Origin: Staphylococcus equorum
GTDB lineage: Bacteria > Bacillota > Bacilli > Staphylococcales > Staphylococcaceae
DNA: 64,000 nucleotides
NCBI RefSeq assembly: GCF_001747895.1
Contig: NZ_LNNB01000029.1
Coordinates: forward strand, 124,001-188,000
Reading direction: 5' to 3'
The notes beneath the pieces were generated by a model that was given only the letters and a program-made list of their open reading frames with translations, did no database searches and was not told where the DNA came from. Shown piece after piece: positions 30,271 to 40,102 of this stretch; position 1 is the first letter of the stretch, and each line of letters starts with the position of its first letter. The position numbers and the translations under genes are program-made.

Positions 30271-31473
30271 ATGAATAAATCATCGTTTCGTTTTTTATGG
30301 ATTGGTCAATCTCTCGCAAATAGCGGAGATGTTTTTTATATGGTGGGTTTAATAGCAATAATATACGAATTAACAGGCTCTGTAACTTATATGGCTTTTG
30401 TACCTTTTTTTATAACAGCATCAAGGTTTGTAAGTGGCATCGTCGCTCCTTTAATTATTGAACGAGTCAGGTTGAAGGTACTTTTAGCTTATTCCCAATT
30501 GGGTAAAACAATAGCTACAATTATACTTATAGGTTATATAGAAGTTTTTTCTTCTTTTAGTACATCTTTTTTAATTTTTTTCTTTGTAATTGCCATTTCC
30601 TTTTTAGACGGATGGGCAAATCCAGCGAGAAATGCTTTTATTCCAATATTAGTCGAACAAAATGCTCTGGTGAAAGCTAATAGTTTTCTTGCTATTCTTG
30701 ATCAAACAATTCGTTTAGGGGGATGGGCAGTTGGAGGAATGCTTGTTGCTATTATAGGGGGCGTAAACGTTCTTTGGTTTACATTTTTCTTGTTTGTAAC
30801 ATCAAGTTTTATGATGTTTTTAATTCCTAGTATTGATAAAAATATAGTGAGCGATGAACAATCAATAAAACTATCAAATTGGGAAGTATTAAAAAAAGGA
30901 TGGGTAACTATTTGGCAAACACCCACTTTACGTACTATTAGTATCGTAGAATTTTTTGAATCTATTGCAAATGTGGTATGGGCAGCTGCAATTATGTACG
31001 TGTATGTAGATCAAGTTTTGCAAACTGGAGAACAATGGTGGGGGTATATAAACGCAACTTTCTTCTCTGGATTAATGATAGGTGGGTTTTTAAGTTTAAA
31101 ATGGTCACATTTAGTAGATCGACTTTCCAGCAAAGTTATTTTAGTTGGAGCTTTCTTAGCTAGTTTAACAACTCTAATGTTTGGTTTAACGTCGACTCCG
31201 TGGATGGCATTAGTATTATCCTTATTATTTGGGTTGGTAAATCAAATTAAGGATGTTGCTCAAGAGACCTTGGTACAGAAGAGTGTGGTTCATAGACTTT
31301 TACCTAATATTTACTCCGCAAAAGACGCTTTAATAACTGCAATTTTCGGGGTTTCCTCGCTGATTTTAGGTAATTTGACCGACTTATTTGGTGTGAGATT
31401 CACATTTACCTTAGCTGCAACACTACTATTTATATCTTCGATTATTGTGATTATAAATAGAAAGGATATTTGA
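30271..31473 (+). CDS. MFS exporter, macrolide-efflux-like (MFS_3)
   Basis: 400 residues with 12 predicted helices. The protein starts MNKSSFRFLWIGQSLANSGD, and the WIGQSLANSGDVFY start plus VKANSFLAILDQTIRLGGWAVGG are typical of the MFS_3/Mef-like family of drug and siderophore exporters. Substrate is unknown. A CAAGGAGT site precedes the ATG. It is absent from this place in S. aureus, where glpQ follows gudB, so it belongs to an accessory insertion. The GNAT gene follows after 106 nt. Confidence 0.82.
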   Translation: MNKSSFRFLWIGQSLANSGDVFYMVGLIAIIYELTGSVTYMAFVPFFITASRFVSGIVAPLIIERVRLKVLLAYSQLGKTIATIILIGYIEVFSSFSTSFLIFFFVIAISFLDGWANPARNAFIPILVEQNALVKANSFLAILDQTIRLGGWAVGGMLVAIIGGVNVLWFTFFLFVTSSFMMFLIPSIDKNIVSDEQSIKLSNWEVLKKGWVTIWQTPTLRTISIVEFFESIANVVWAAAIMYVYVDQVLQTGEQWWGYINATFFSGLMIGGFLSLKWSHLVDRLSSKVILVGAFLASLTTLMFGLTSTPWMALVLSLLFGLVNQIKDVAQETLVQKSVVHRLLPNIYSAKDALITAIFGVSSLILGNLTDLFGVRFTFTLAATLLFISSIIVIINRKDI

Positions 31474-31579
31474 GTAATCTATAATAAATGAAAAGGAAAA
31501 TACATTTATTATTTGTTTTACATCTAAATAAAATATCAAAACATAAACGCACTTATATGATTTTAAAAGGAGGGATTCT

Positions 31580-32122
31580 ATGTTTAAGACAAAGATTGAT
31601 GACAATTTAAGCCTTAAAATTTTAGAAGAAAGAGATACTCAAGCACTTTTTAATATAGTTGATAATTCAAGAGACTATCTAAATGAATGGCTTCCCTTTG
31701 TAAAATTCACGAAAACAAGTGAAGATACTAAGCAATTTATAAAATCTGGGCTCAATCAGTTTATAGAAAATGATGGGTTTCACTGTGGTATTTGGTACAA
31801 CGAACAATTGATTGGTGTCATCGGATTACATTATATAAATTGGTTGAATGAAAAAACATCTATAGGATATTATATTGATCAAAATTACGAAAATTTAGGG
31901 ATAATGACAAAATGCACAAAATTTTTAATAGATTACTGTTTCAATGAAATAAATTTGAACAGAATTGAAATACAAACAGCAACTAAAAATATTAAAAGTC
32001 AAAAAATTCCCAGGAAATTAGGGTTTAAACAAGAAGGCATTTTAAGAGAAGATGAAAAATTGAATGGAAAATTCGTTGATAGTTATGTATTTAGCTTGCT
32101 TAAATCTGAATATAATAATTAA
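31580..32122 (+). CDS. GNAT acetyltransferase, RimL/YdaF-like
   Basis: 180 residues, an N-acetyltransferase of the RimJ/RimL type: LKILEERDTQALFNIVD at the start, IGVIGLHYI and IGYYIDQNYENLGIMTKC as the core strands and acetyl-CoA loop, RIEIQTATKNIKSQKIPRKL near the end. The acetyl-CoA loop is degenerate compared with Q/RxxGxG/A (ENLGIM), but the fold looks complete. It may acetylate a ribosomal protein or a small molecule. AAAAGGAGGG precedes the ATG. Accessory gene next to the exporter. Confidence 0.8.
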   Translation: MFKTKIDDNLSLKILEERDTQALFNIVDNSRDYLNEWLPFVKFTKTSEDTKQFIKSGLNQFIENDGFHCGIWYNEQLIGVIGLHYINWLNEKTSIGYYIDQNYENLGIMTKCTKFLIDYCFNEINLNRIEIQTATKNIKSQKIPRKLGFKQEGILREDEKLNGKFVDSYVFSLLKSEYNN

Positions 32123-32206
32123 AAACTAAATTTTTAAGAAGATTATAGTTACCGAAGTTCACAAATAAAAAACACTTAGATTTTAAACTAACGTTTAAAA
32201 ACACAG

Positions 32207-32245
32207 ACAAATCAATTGCTAGAAAAGCTTTTGATTTGTTTTTTT
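32207..32245 (+). terminator. Terminator after the GNAT gene
   Basis: A stem of 14 positions with mismatches (32207-32220 with 32226-32239) followed by seven T. Confidence 0.75.
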
Positions 32246-32400
32246 ATAGATATTATATCCTCGAAACACTCTATATCCATGAAACTTATTATTTAATTCT
32301 TTTTGGAAATTCAAGGTGTCTCTATTTGCTGACACAGTACATATATTAATTTGTTTTCTTTTGAAAAAGGGCAGTTAATTGTGCCGATTCCTTACTCTTT

Positions 32401-32498
32401 AATAAAGCACTAGTCAAAGAGTACAGGTTTAGGCTGTCCTACCCAAGAAAAGCGTGCACAAAAAAAGTGCCAACAAAGTCACAGGCTTTGTCGACACA
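32401..32498 (+). repeat. Dispersed intergenic repeat, copy 1 (ends in hairpin)
   Basis: The segment from AATAAAGCACTAGTCAAAGA to the hairpin GTGCCAACAAAG...CTTTGTCGACAC matches, in reverse orientation, 54352-54443. Its right half (AAAGCGTGCACAAAAAA and TGCCAACAAAGTC) also matches 58274-58323. The hairpin spans about 32467-32496. A second short hairpin (AAAAAGTTAA 32503-32512 with CTAACTTTTT 32521-32530) follows. Confidence 0.75.
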
Positions 32499-32634
32499 CA
32501 CTAAAAAGTTAATTTAAAAACTAACTTTTTAAGTAAATGATTTTAATAAATTCAATAGTTAAACCATATATCCAGTAATGGGATGGTTATTATATAATAA
32601 TATTTTCTTCAACACTGATATTTTTACCAGCAAA

Positions 32635-33015
32635 TTATTCTTTGTCATAAAAATTTGCTGGTAATGTTTTCACAAAAGTAAATAAAACTATCGTCTGCAA
32701 TGTTACCATTATTAACAAACCCAATCTTATATAAGGGTGGTCTATCATGAAAATTGAAAAGCCGATAACTATATAAAGACTCAACAAAAGTTTGAACTTA
32801 TCCTTCAACGTATAGCCTTTGTTTTCTTTAAAACTTTCAACATAATTCACATAAACTTTTGTTTGTACTAACCATTTTTCAAATTTATCAGAGCTTTTAG
32901 AAAAACAAAGTACTGCAACTAATAAAAATGGTGTAGTTGGTAATAATGGTAATAAAACGCCAGCAAAACCAATGACTGTAAATAACACACCAATAATAAT
33001 TAAAAAATATTTCAA
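32635..33015 (-). CDS. DUF454 (YbaN-like) membrane protein
   Basis: 126 residues with three or four hydrophobic helices. The LLPLLPTTPFLLVAVLCFSKSS segment is the DUF454/YbaN signature. The protein is an inner-membrane protein of unknown function. The likely start is a TTG at 33015, because an AGGAGT site lies 6 nt upstream; an in-frame ATG at 33045 exists but is upstream of that site. It lies at the right edge of the accessory patch, before glpQ. Confidence 0.75.
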   Translation of the reverse strand: MKYFLIIIGVLFTVIGFAGVLLPLLPTTPFLLVAVLCFSKSSDKFEKWLVQTKVYVNYVESFKENKGYTLKDKFKLLLSLYIVIGFSIFMIDHPYIRLGLLIMVTLQTIVLFTFVKTLPANFYDKE

Positions 33016-33145
33016 AAAAACACTCCTATTGATAGCTATTATCAATAATAAACTAATTCATCACTATAGTAAATAACATAACATTTTACAGGATGGTTTT
33101 TATTATGGTTGTTAATATAGGCATTTGTTATTGTAAAAAAAATTT

Positions 33146-34135
33146 TTATTTTACTTGTGCTTCATTTTCATTAATTACTTGCTTATATAAATCAGGATAA
33201 TTTGTAAAGACGCCATGTACGCCATAATCATTTAGTCGTTGCATGTCTGCTTTTTCATTAACAGTAAACGGATGCACTAAAAGACCTGCTTTTTTGAGGT
33301 TATGCACATTTTGTTTTGTTAAATCTGTATGTTCGGGACCTACACCAACTGCATACTGTTTGATCGCATTAAAGTCTTGTTGTGTCATACTAGGTAATTC
33401 ACCCTTATCTAATAAACGTACAAGAGGGATATTAGGGTTTAGGTTTTGTAGCTTTAATAAGCTTTCTTGTGAAAACGATTGAAGCATAACATGTCCATTT
33501 TCAAGGGATTCACTATTTAGTAAATTGTGTTTATTTAATGTATCTAGAAGTTTTTCTTCCATGCCAGGGTAAACATCGGGCGATTTAGTTTCAATATAAT
33601 AATTGGCATCTGAACCATAGCGTTGGAAAATCTCATCTAATGTCGGCACTTGGACACCTTCATAATTTGAATTTGCATATTGAGGATTTGCCGCATTAAA
33701 TTTACTGCCTGCATCTAATTTTTTCAGCTCTTCAAGTGTATATTGATCGACTCTACCTGTACCATTTGTAGTTCTATCAACAGTTTCATCGTGCATTGCG
33801 ACGAGGTGGCCATCTTTAGTCATTTGTAAATCAATTTCTATATATGATGCGCCTATAGCATTATGGCTCTTATCATAAGCTGCTAGTGTATGCTCTGGTG
33901 CATAACCACTTGCGCCTCTGTGAGCGATTGTTGTGAATTTTTCACCTGTTAAATTATGTAATTCGTTCTGCTTATTATTTATACCGTTTGATTGAGGGCT
34001 TTGTTGTGAATGAGAAGCATTCTGGTTTTCCATCTGACTGCCTTTACCACTAGCTTGAATGTCTGGAGATGCACCAAGACTCAATAATGATGTTACCGCA
34101 ATACTTGAAATGATAAATTTACTGACGTGTTTCAT
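33146..34135 (-). CDS. glpQ: Secreted glycerophosphodiester phosphodiesterase
   Basis: 329 residues with a signal peptide (about residues 1-30) and a GDPD TIM barrel. AHRGASGYAPEHT carries the catalytic histidine and glutamate, EIDLQMTKDGHLVAMHDETV the metal ligands and the second histidine. It hydrolyses glycerophosphodiesters outside the cell to glycerol-3-phosphate. The ATG at 34135 has an AAGGAGTGA site; an in-frame ATG at 34171 would precede that site. A low-complexity Gln/Ser/Asn linker follows the signal peptide. Confidence 0.93.
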   Translation of the reverse strand: MKHVSKFIISSIAVTSLLSLGASPDIQASGKGSQMENQNASHSQQSPQSNGINNKQNELHNLTGEKFTTIAHRGASGYAPEHTLAAYDKSHNAIGASYIEIDLQMTKDGHLVAMHDETVDRTTNGTGRVDQYTLEELKKLDAGSKFNAANPQYANSNYEGVQVPTLDEIFQRYGSDANYYIETKSPDVYPGMEEKLLDTLNKHNLLNSESLENGHVMLQSFSQESLLKLQNLNPNIPLVRLLDKGELPSMTQQDFNAIKQYAVGVGPEHTDLTKQNVHNLKKAGLLVHPFTVNEKADMQRLNDYGVHGVFTNYPDLYKQVINENEAQVK

Positions 34136-34417
34136 AATGTTGTCACTCCTTAATCTGAACTGTAATCTCATAGTACAAAATAAAATCAGAAATAAGAATA
34201 GGATTTACAACATATTTATTCAAACTAAATAATGTTTAACATATAATTACAATTTATAATAAAAAATTACAAATAGAAGCATGTTACTGTATGTTGTAGA
34301 GCTTATACAAGTTGTTTCTCAGAAGCGTTTCTGCTATTAGAATGTTATTAACTAGTAATACTGTCATTGCGTCATAGGGTACTATACGGGTGTTTATAAC
34401 GTCTTAAGAATATGTAA
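34136..34417. other. Gap upstream of glpQ
   Basis: About 280 nt of AT-rich sequence that should hold the glpQ promoter. I see no strong promoter hexamer pair, no coding frame and no repeat. Confidence 0.4.
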
Positions 34418-34468
34418 TAAAAAAGAACTGGAAAACCGCTTATTTAAGCACGGTTTCCAGTTCTTTTT
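34418..34468 (-). terminator. argGH operon terminator
   Basis: A stem of about 18 bp (34420-34438 with 34451-34468) whose minus-strand 3' side continues into a T run, directly after the argH stop. Confidence 0.9.
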
Positions 34469-34469
34469 G

Positions 34470-35843
34470 TTAATGTTGTTGCTTTATTATATTGATTTGT
34501 TGTTTTACTGCTTCTTGTCCCGTTGAACCATAACTGATTCTACGACTTACACAGTTTTCAGGTTTTAAGTAATCATAAATATCCGCTTCGATACTGGCAT
34601 GTGCGTTTTGATATTCTTCTAACGGAACGTCTAGTAAATAAACGTTATGTTGTATAGACCAAAGCACAATTTTACCAACGATTTCATGTGCATTTCTAAA
34701 AGGCACACCTTTGTTGACTAAGTAATCTGCAAGTTCTGTTGCATTTGAGAAATCATTGTAGACAGTTTCTTGTAAGTGATCCACATTCACAGTCATTGTA
34801 TCGATCATGCCTTCGAAGATACGTAGGGAACCTTTAAGTGTATGCACAGCATCAAAGAGACCTTCTTTATCTTCTTGCATATCTTTATTGTATGCTAACG
34901 GTAAACCTTTAAGTGTCATAAGCATGCTCATAAGATTACCTGTCGTACGTCCAACTTTACCTCTAATTAATTCTGCCATATCAGGATTTTTCTTCTGCGG
35001 CATGATGGAAGAACCAGTTGAAAATGCGTCAGATAAAGTTATGAAATTTGCTTCTGCTGATGACCAAAAAATGATTTCCTCAGCAAAACGAGAAAGGTGA
35101 ACCATAGTTAATGAAATGTTGTGTAACGTTTCAACAATGTAATCTCTATCACTTACAGCATCCATACTATTTTCATAAAGTGCGCTAAAGTTTAATAAAG
35201 CTTGCGTTTCATGACGGTCAATTGGATAAGTCGTGCCACTTAATGCAGCTGCACCAAGAGGGGAGATATCGATACGCTTCAAGCTATCTTGGAAACGTGA
35301 TTTATCTCTTTCTAACATCCAATAATACGTCAATATATGATGTGCAAACGATATTGGTTGTGCTCTTTGCAAATGCGTATAACCTGGCATGATGGTATCG
35401 ACATGTGCTTCGGCAACTTTTACAATTGTTTGTTGGAAAGCAGTGATGGATTCAATTAAGTAGTTAACTTCTTCTTTTGTATATAAATGCATATCAGTAG
35501 CAACTTGATCATTTCTACTACGGCCAGTGTGTAATCTACCGCCTGCATCACCGATACGTTTAATTAATTCATGCTCGATATTTAAGTGAATATCTTCTAA
35601 AGAGACATCTAAGTTTAAATTACCTTGTTCATAATCAGCTAAAATAGCGTTTAAACCATCTATAATTTGTTCGCAGTCTGAATCAGAAATAATACCTTGT
35701 TTGGCTAACATCGTTGCGTGGGCAACACTACCTTGGACATCGTATTCAATTAATGCTTTGTCAAAGTGGATAGAAGCATTGAATTCATCGACCCATGCTT
35801 CTGGTTGTTCACTAAATCTACCACCCCAAGCTTTACTGCTCAT
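34470..35843 (-). CDS. argH: Argininosuccinate lyase
   Basis: 457 residues of the fumarase/aspartase superfamily. The signature loop [12 protein letters not shown] (around residue 275) holds the catalytic serine; [13 protein letters not shown] (around 107) and [13 protein letters not shown] are substrate loops. It splits argininosuccinate into arginine and fumarate. The ATG at 35843 overlaps the end of argG by 11 nt; a further in-frame ATG at 35858 is possible but lies before the GGTGG ribosome-like site. Confidence 0.96.
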   Translation of the reverse strand: MSSKAWGGRFSEQPEAWVDEFNASIHFDKALIEYDVQGSVAHATMLAKQGIISDSDCEQIIDGLNAILADYEQGNLNLDVSLEDIHLNIEHELIKRIGDAGGRLHTGRSRNDQVATDMHLYTKEEVNYLIESITAFQQTIVKVAEAHVDTIMPGYTHLQRAQPISFAHHILTYYWMLERDKSRFQDSLKRIDISPLGAAALSGTTYPIDRHETQALLNFSALYENSMDAVSDRDYIVETLHNISLTMVHLSRFAEEIIFWSSAEANFITLSDAFSTGSSIMPQKKNPDMAELIRGKVGRTTGNLMSMLMTLKGLPLAYNKDMQEDKEGLFDAVHTLKGSLRIFEGMIDTMTVNVDHLQETVYNDFSNATELADYLVNKGVPFRNAHEIVGKIVLWSIQHNVYLLDVPLEEYQNAHASIEADIYDYLKPENCVSRRISYGSTGQEAVKQQINIIKQQH

Positions 35844-37038
35844 CGTTATATCCACCATGTAACATAGAATTTACTTTAGTAGGTAGGCCAAAGATATCGA
35901 TGAAACCAACTGCTGATTCTTGATTAAACGCGTCTTCTTTTGTATAAGTAGCTAATTTTTCATTATATAGTGTATGTGGTGATTGTCTGCCATTAACGAT
36001 TGCATTACCTTTGTATAATTTAATACGTACATCACCTGTAACATATTGTTGCGTACTATCGACGAATACTTTTAAGCTATCTGTTAATGGAGAGAACCAT
36101 AAACCATTATAAATTTGTTCTGAGAATTGTTTTTCGATTACAGGTTTGAAATGTGCTACATCTTTTGTAAGGGTAATTGTTTCAAGTGCTTTGTGCGCTT
36201 TTACAATTACTTCTGCTGCAGGTGTTTCATAGACTTCTCTTGATTTAATACCTACAAGTCTATTTTCTACATGGTCAATTCTACCAATACCATGTTTACC
36301 AGCTAATTTATTTAAATATAAAATGAGTTCACTTAATTTATATGATTGACCGTCTAAAGCAGTAGGGATACCTTGCTCAAATGAAAGTACAATTTCATCT
36401 GAATCATCAGGTGTGTTTTCTAATGCGTTAGTTAAGTCATATGCATCTTCTGGTGGTGTAGCGTATGGATCCTCGAGGATACCACATTCGTTACTTCTAC
36501 CCCATAGGTTTTGGTCAATTGAATAAGGTGAATCATGTTGAATTGGTACCGGAATATTATGTTTAATTGCATAATCTATTTCTTCTTCACGACTCCAAGC
36601 CCATTCTCTAACTGGAGCAAATACTTTTAGTTCTGGATCTAAAGCTTTAATTGCTACTTCAAAACGAACTTGGTCATTCCCTTTACCAGTACAACCATGT
36701 GCAATACCAACTGCATTTGTTTTGCTAGCAATTTCTACTAATTTTTTTGAAATTAATGGTCTTGATAATGCAGATACTAATGGATAAGTACCTTCATACA
36801 TTAAATTACCTTTAATTGCATATGATACGAAATCTTGACTGAATTCTTCAGTAGCATCAATAATGTGACATTCACTTGCACCCATATCTAATGCTTTTTG
36901 ATGAACGATGTCTAAATCCTTACCTTCACCTACGTCTAAACAACAAGCTACAACGTCGTAACCTTTATCTAATAACCATTTTACTGCAACACTTGTATCT
37001 AAACCGCCTGAATATGCTAATACTATTTTCTCTTTCAT
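35833..37038 (-). CDS. argG: Argininosuccinate synthase
   Basis: 401 residues. The N-terminal PP-loop [15 protein letters not shown] binds [16 protein letters not shown] and [13 protein letters not shown] bind citrulline and aspartate. The enzyme condenses citrulline and aspartate using ATP. The ATG at 37038 has GAGGTGG upstream; the apparent start at 37047 is the GTG inside that site. First gene of argGH, with an ARG-box-like site upstream. Confidence 0.97.
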   Translation of the reverse strand: MKEKIVLAYSGGLDTSVAVKWLLDKGYDVVACCLDVGEGKDLDIVHQKALDMGASECHIIDATEEFSQDFVSYAIKGNLMYEGTYPLVSALSRPLISKKLVEIASKTNAVGIAHGCTGKGNDQVRFEVAIKALDPELKVFAPVREWAWSREEEIDYAIKHNIPVPIQHDSPYSIDQNLWGRSNECGILEDPYATPPEDAYDLTNALENTPDDSDEIVLSFEQGIPTALDGQSYKLSELILYLNKLAGKHGIGRIDHVENRLVGIKSREVYETPAAEVIVKAHKALETITLTKDVAHFKPVIEKQFSEQIYNGLWFSPLTDSLKVFVDSTQQYVTGDVRIKLYKGNAIVNGRQSPHTLYNEKLATYTKEDAFNQESAVGFIDIFGLPTKVNSMLHGGYNDEQ

Positions 37039-37093
37039 AATTTCCACCTCTAATTGATATTTTTAAAATTTGTTTTTTTATTTGATATTGAAT

Positions 37094-37102
37094 AGTATAG
37101 CA
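37094..37102 (-). promoter_or_regulatory. argG promoter (extended -10)
   Basis: On the minus strand TGCTATACT is an extended -10 (TGn-TATACT), about 56 nt before argG. The -35 region is poor (TTTTAT-like), which fits a regulated promoter. Confidence 0.6.
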
Positions 37103-37129
37103 GATGTCCAATGAAAATAAAACCACTTT

Positions 37130-37147
37130 TATACATAAATATGCAAA
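37130..37147 (-). promoter_or_regulatory. ARG-box-like ArgR/AhrC site
   Basis: On the minus strand TTTGCATATTTATGTATA matches the ARG-box pattern TNTGNATWWWWATNCANA at all but one defined position. It lies about 31 bp upstream of the argG -10, overlapping the -35 region. ArgR control is inferred. Confidence 0.5.
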
Positions 37148-37316
37148 AATATCCAGAAGATCTTATTCATAAAAGGAAGTATTTATGTTATGAATATTGA
37201 AAAAATATTGATTGAAGGGTTTTATCTATATGTATATAATAATGAATAAAAAAATTGGAGCGCTAAAGATAATTAGCAAAATTGTCATAATTTATGACTG
37301 GTTATAGGCTAGTTGT

Positions 37317-37345
37317 TTGAATAGTCAAAATAAACTTAGTAATAT
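37317..37345 (+). promoter_or_regulatory. pgi promoter
   Basis: TTGAAT (37317-37322), 17-bp spacer and TAATAT (37340-37345), about 35 nt before the ATG. Confidence 0.55.
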
Positions 37346-37380
37346 TATATTGAAACTAAAAACACTGGAGGCAATATCAA

Positions 37381-38712
37381 ATGACTCATATTCAATTAGA
37401 TTATGGTAAAACTTTAGAATTTTTTGGAGAACACGAACTACAACAACAAAAAGATATCGTTAAATCAATTCATAAAACAATTCATGAAGGAACAGGCGCT
37501 GGTAGTGATTTCTTAGGTTGGATAGACCTTCCTGTTGATTATGATAAAGAAGAATTTTCACGTATTTTAGAAGCTTCTAAACGTGTCAAAGAAAATACAG
37601 ATGTGTTTGTAGTAATTGGCATTGGCGGTTCATATTTAGGTGCACGTGCAGCTATTGAAATGTTAACTTCTTCTTTTAGAAATAGTGATGAGTATCCAGA
37701 AATCGTCTTTGTAGGTAATCATTTATCTTCAACATATACACAAGAGTTAATTGATTATTTAGATGGAAAAGATTTCTCAGTCAATGTAATTTCAAAATCT
37801 GGTACAACAACTGAACCAGCAGTTGCATTTAGATTGTTTAAACAATTACTTGAAAATAAATATGGCAAAGATGAAGCGAAAAAACGTATTTTTGCAACTA
37901 CAGATAAAGAAAAAGGTGCGTTAAAAGAATTAGCTACAAACGAAGGCTATGAAACATTTGTTGTGCCTGATGATATTGGTGGCCGTTATTCAGTATTAAC
38001 TGCAGTGGGCTTATTACCAATTGCGGTTGCTGGAATTGATATTAAAGCAATGATGGAAGGTGCGGCTAAAGCACGTAAAGAATTGTCATCAGAAAACATA
38101 GAAGACAATATTGCTTATCAATATGCAACAATCCGTAACGTTTTATATGCAAAAGGTTATGACACTGAAATGTTAATCAACTACGATCCTTCAATGCAAT
38201 ATTTCAATGAATGGTGGAAACAATTATTTGGCGAATCTGAAGGTAAAGACTTCAAAGGTATTTACCCTTCAAGTGCAAACTATACAACGGATTTACATTC
38301 TCTTGGCCAATATGTTCAAGAAGGACGTCGTTTCTTATTTGAAACAGTAGTAAAAGTAAATAATCCAAAACATAACATTATTATAGAAGAAGATAATGAT
38401 AATTTAGATGGATTAAATTACTTAGCAGGTAAAACAATAGATGAAGTGAATACAAAAGCTTTTGAAGGTACACTATTAGCGCATACAGATGGTGGCGTTC
38501 CAAATATTGTTGTTGATATTCCTCGTTTAGATGAAGAAACATTTGGTTATATCGTATACTTCTTCGAATTGGCTTGTACAATGAGTGGTTACCAATTAGG
38601 CGTGAATCCATTCAATCAACCAGGCGTTGAAGCATACAAACAAAATATGTTTGCTTTATTAGGCAAACCTGGATTTGAAGATAAAAAAGCAGAATTAGAA
38701 AAACGTTTATAA
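37381..38712 (+). CDS. pgi: Glucose-6-phosphate isomerase
   Basis: 443 residues, the short bacillar form. [14 protein letters not shown] binds the sugar phosphate; [15 protein letters not shown] and [14 protein letters not shown] are the PGI signature. It interconverts glucose-6-phosphate and fructose-6-phosphate in the cytosol. CTGGAGGC precedes the ATG. It stands alone with its own promoter and terminator, divergent from argG, as in S. aureus. Confidence 0.97.
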   Translation: MTHIQLDYGKTLEFFGEHELQQQKDIVKSIHKTIHEGTGAGSDFLGWIDLPVDYDKEEFSRILEASKRVKENTDVFVVIGIGGSYLGARAAIEMLTSSFRNSDEYPEIVFVGNHLSSTYTQELIDYLDGKDFSVNVISKSGTTTEPAVAFRLFKQLLENKYGKDEAKKRIFATTDKEKGALKELATNEGYETFVVPDDIGGRYSVLTAVGLLPIAVAGIDIKAMMEGAAKARKELSSENIEDNIAYQYATIRNVLYAKGYDTEMLINYDPSMQYFNEWWKQLFGESEGKDFKGIYPSSANYTTDLHSLGQYVQEGRRFLFETVVKVNNPKHNIIIEEDNDNLDGLNYLAGKTIDEVNTKAFEGTLLAHTDGGVPNIVVDIPRLDEETFGYIVYFFELACTMSGYQLGVNPFNQPGVEAYKQNMFALLGKPGFEDKKAELEKRL

Positions 38713-38747
38713 TATAATAAATTATTGCATTAAAACGATGATTTAAT

Positions 38748-38789
38748 GAAAGACCCATTCCAAAGATAAATTTGGAATGGGTCTTTTCT
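38748..38789 (+). terminator. pgi terminator
   Basis: A 17-bp stem (38748-38764 with 38771-38787) followed by TTTTC. A second, imperfect hairpin with T6 lies at about 38834-38885, with no gene before it. Confidence 0.85.
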
Positions 38790-38985
38790 ATATTTATAAC
38801 GCTAAAACGTATAATAATTAACTATAATTTTTCAAGCATATCATGGTCATTAATACTATAAGTCTCTGACATGATGCTTTTTTCGTTCTTGAGACTGATT
38901 TATATTAAATCTAGTACTTTATAGTTTTAAAAACCGGATGTTACACTTATAATTATAATCAATAGAAATGATGGAGATGGGTTAG

Positions 38986-39561
38986 ATGACAGAAGAACAA
39001 GTACAATATTGGTTTGATTTATTCGGAAACTTAGGATATATTGTAGGTTTTTTACTGCCATTTATTGAAGCCTTTATTCCTATTTTGCCAATCATTGTAT
39101 TTGTCATTGTTAACGTGAATGCTTACGGTTTTATCATCGGAACTTTATTGGCTTGGATAGGCACAGTAGCTGGTAGTTATATTGTGTTCCTATTTTTTAG
39201 AAGGCTTACGCATACACGTTATATGAAGAAAATACAACAACGTACCTCTGTTCAGAGATTGATACATTTCATTGATAGAAAAGGTGTCCTTCCAATTTTT
39301 ATTTTAATGTGTTTTCCATTTACACCAAGTGCACTAGTTAATATTGTCGCGAGTTTATCGCATATTAAAGCACATGCCTATTTGACCGTTCTTATAGCTT
39401 CAAAATTCGTAATGATTGGGCTTGTAGGTTGGTTGGGGAATGATATTACAACTTTATTCACAAGTCCTATAAGATTGATAACTATCATCATCGTCATTTT
39501 AATAGTATGGTTTGTAGGACGAAAAATCGAGAAACATTTTATGCATTCTTCAGAGGAGTGA
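38986..39561 (+). CDS. TVP38/TMEM64-like VTT-domain membrane protein
   Basis: 191 residues, five or six helices. [19 protein letters not shown]-like core ([15 protein letters not shown]) and [18 protein letters not shown] are the VTT (SNARE-associated/DedA-related) signatures; such proteins are scramblase- or flippase-like transporters of lipids or polyprenyl phosphates in other systems. Function here is not determined. It precedes spsA by 4 nt, so it is co-transcribed with the signal peptidases. Confidence 0.82.
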   Translation: MTEEQVQYWFDLFGNLGYIVGFLLPFIEAFIPILPIIVFVIVNVNAYGFIIGTLLAWIGTVAGSYIVFLFFRRLTHTRYMKKIQQRTSVQRLIHFIDRKGVLPIFILMCFPFTPSALVNIVASLSHIKAHAYLTVLIASKFVMIGLVGWLGNDITTLFTSPIRLITIIIVILIVWFVGRKIEKHFMHSSEE

Positions 39562-39565
39562 CAGT

Positions 39566-40084
39566 GTGCGATTTATATTAAAACATTTGATTTCCATAAT
39601 ATTTGCGATTATTATTGTACTATTGATACAAGCATTTGTAATTACAGGTGCTGTCATAAAGGATGATAAGATGGCACCAAACCTTAAACAAGATGATCGA
39701 ATTATTGTAAATAAGATTAAAACTACGTTTAACTTATTAGATAATAATGATATTATAATGTATCGTGAAGCCGATGAAATTCAATTTAGTAGAATTATCG
39801 GCAAACCTGGGCAATCTATTGCGTATAAGAACGGGACGTTATATAGAGATGACAGGACAGTTGATGAGCCTTATGCGAGTAATAGTATAAATGATTTATC
39901 ACTTAGAAATATTAAGCAATCTGAAGGAGATATCATTCCACCGAATGCTTATTTTGTACTCAATGATAATCGTGAAAATAAACAAGATTCTAGAACGACT
40001 GGATTTATACAGAAAGAAGATATTATTGGAAATGTGAGTTTGAGATATTTTCCATTTGAAAAATTCACAGTGAACTTTAATTAA
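39566..40084 (+). CDS. spsA: Inactive type I signal peptidase homologue
   Basis: 172 residues with an N-terminal anchor (about 5-28) and an S26-like domain. The catalytic serine and lysine of SpsB are both replaced: the GDSM position reads DDKM, and the VKRVIG position reads FSRIIG. It should be a dead enzyme, like S. aureus SpsA. Its role is unknown; it may modulate SpsB or be a leftover. GTG start after GGAGTGACA; spsB follows after 18 nt. Confidence 0.9.
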   Translation: MRFILKHLISIIFAIIIVLLIQAFVITGAVIKDDKMAPNLKQDDRIIVNKIKTTFNLLDNNDIIMYREADEIQFSRIIGKPGQSIAYKNGTLYRDDRTVDEPYASNSINDLSLRNIKQSEGDIIPPNAYFVLNDNRENKQDSRTTGFIQKEDIIGNVSLRYFPFEKFTVNFN

Positions 40085-40102
40085 ATAGACGAGGTGTAAA
40101 AA

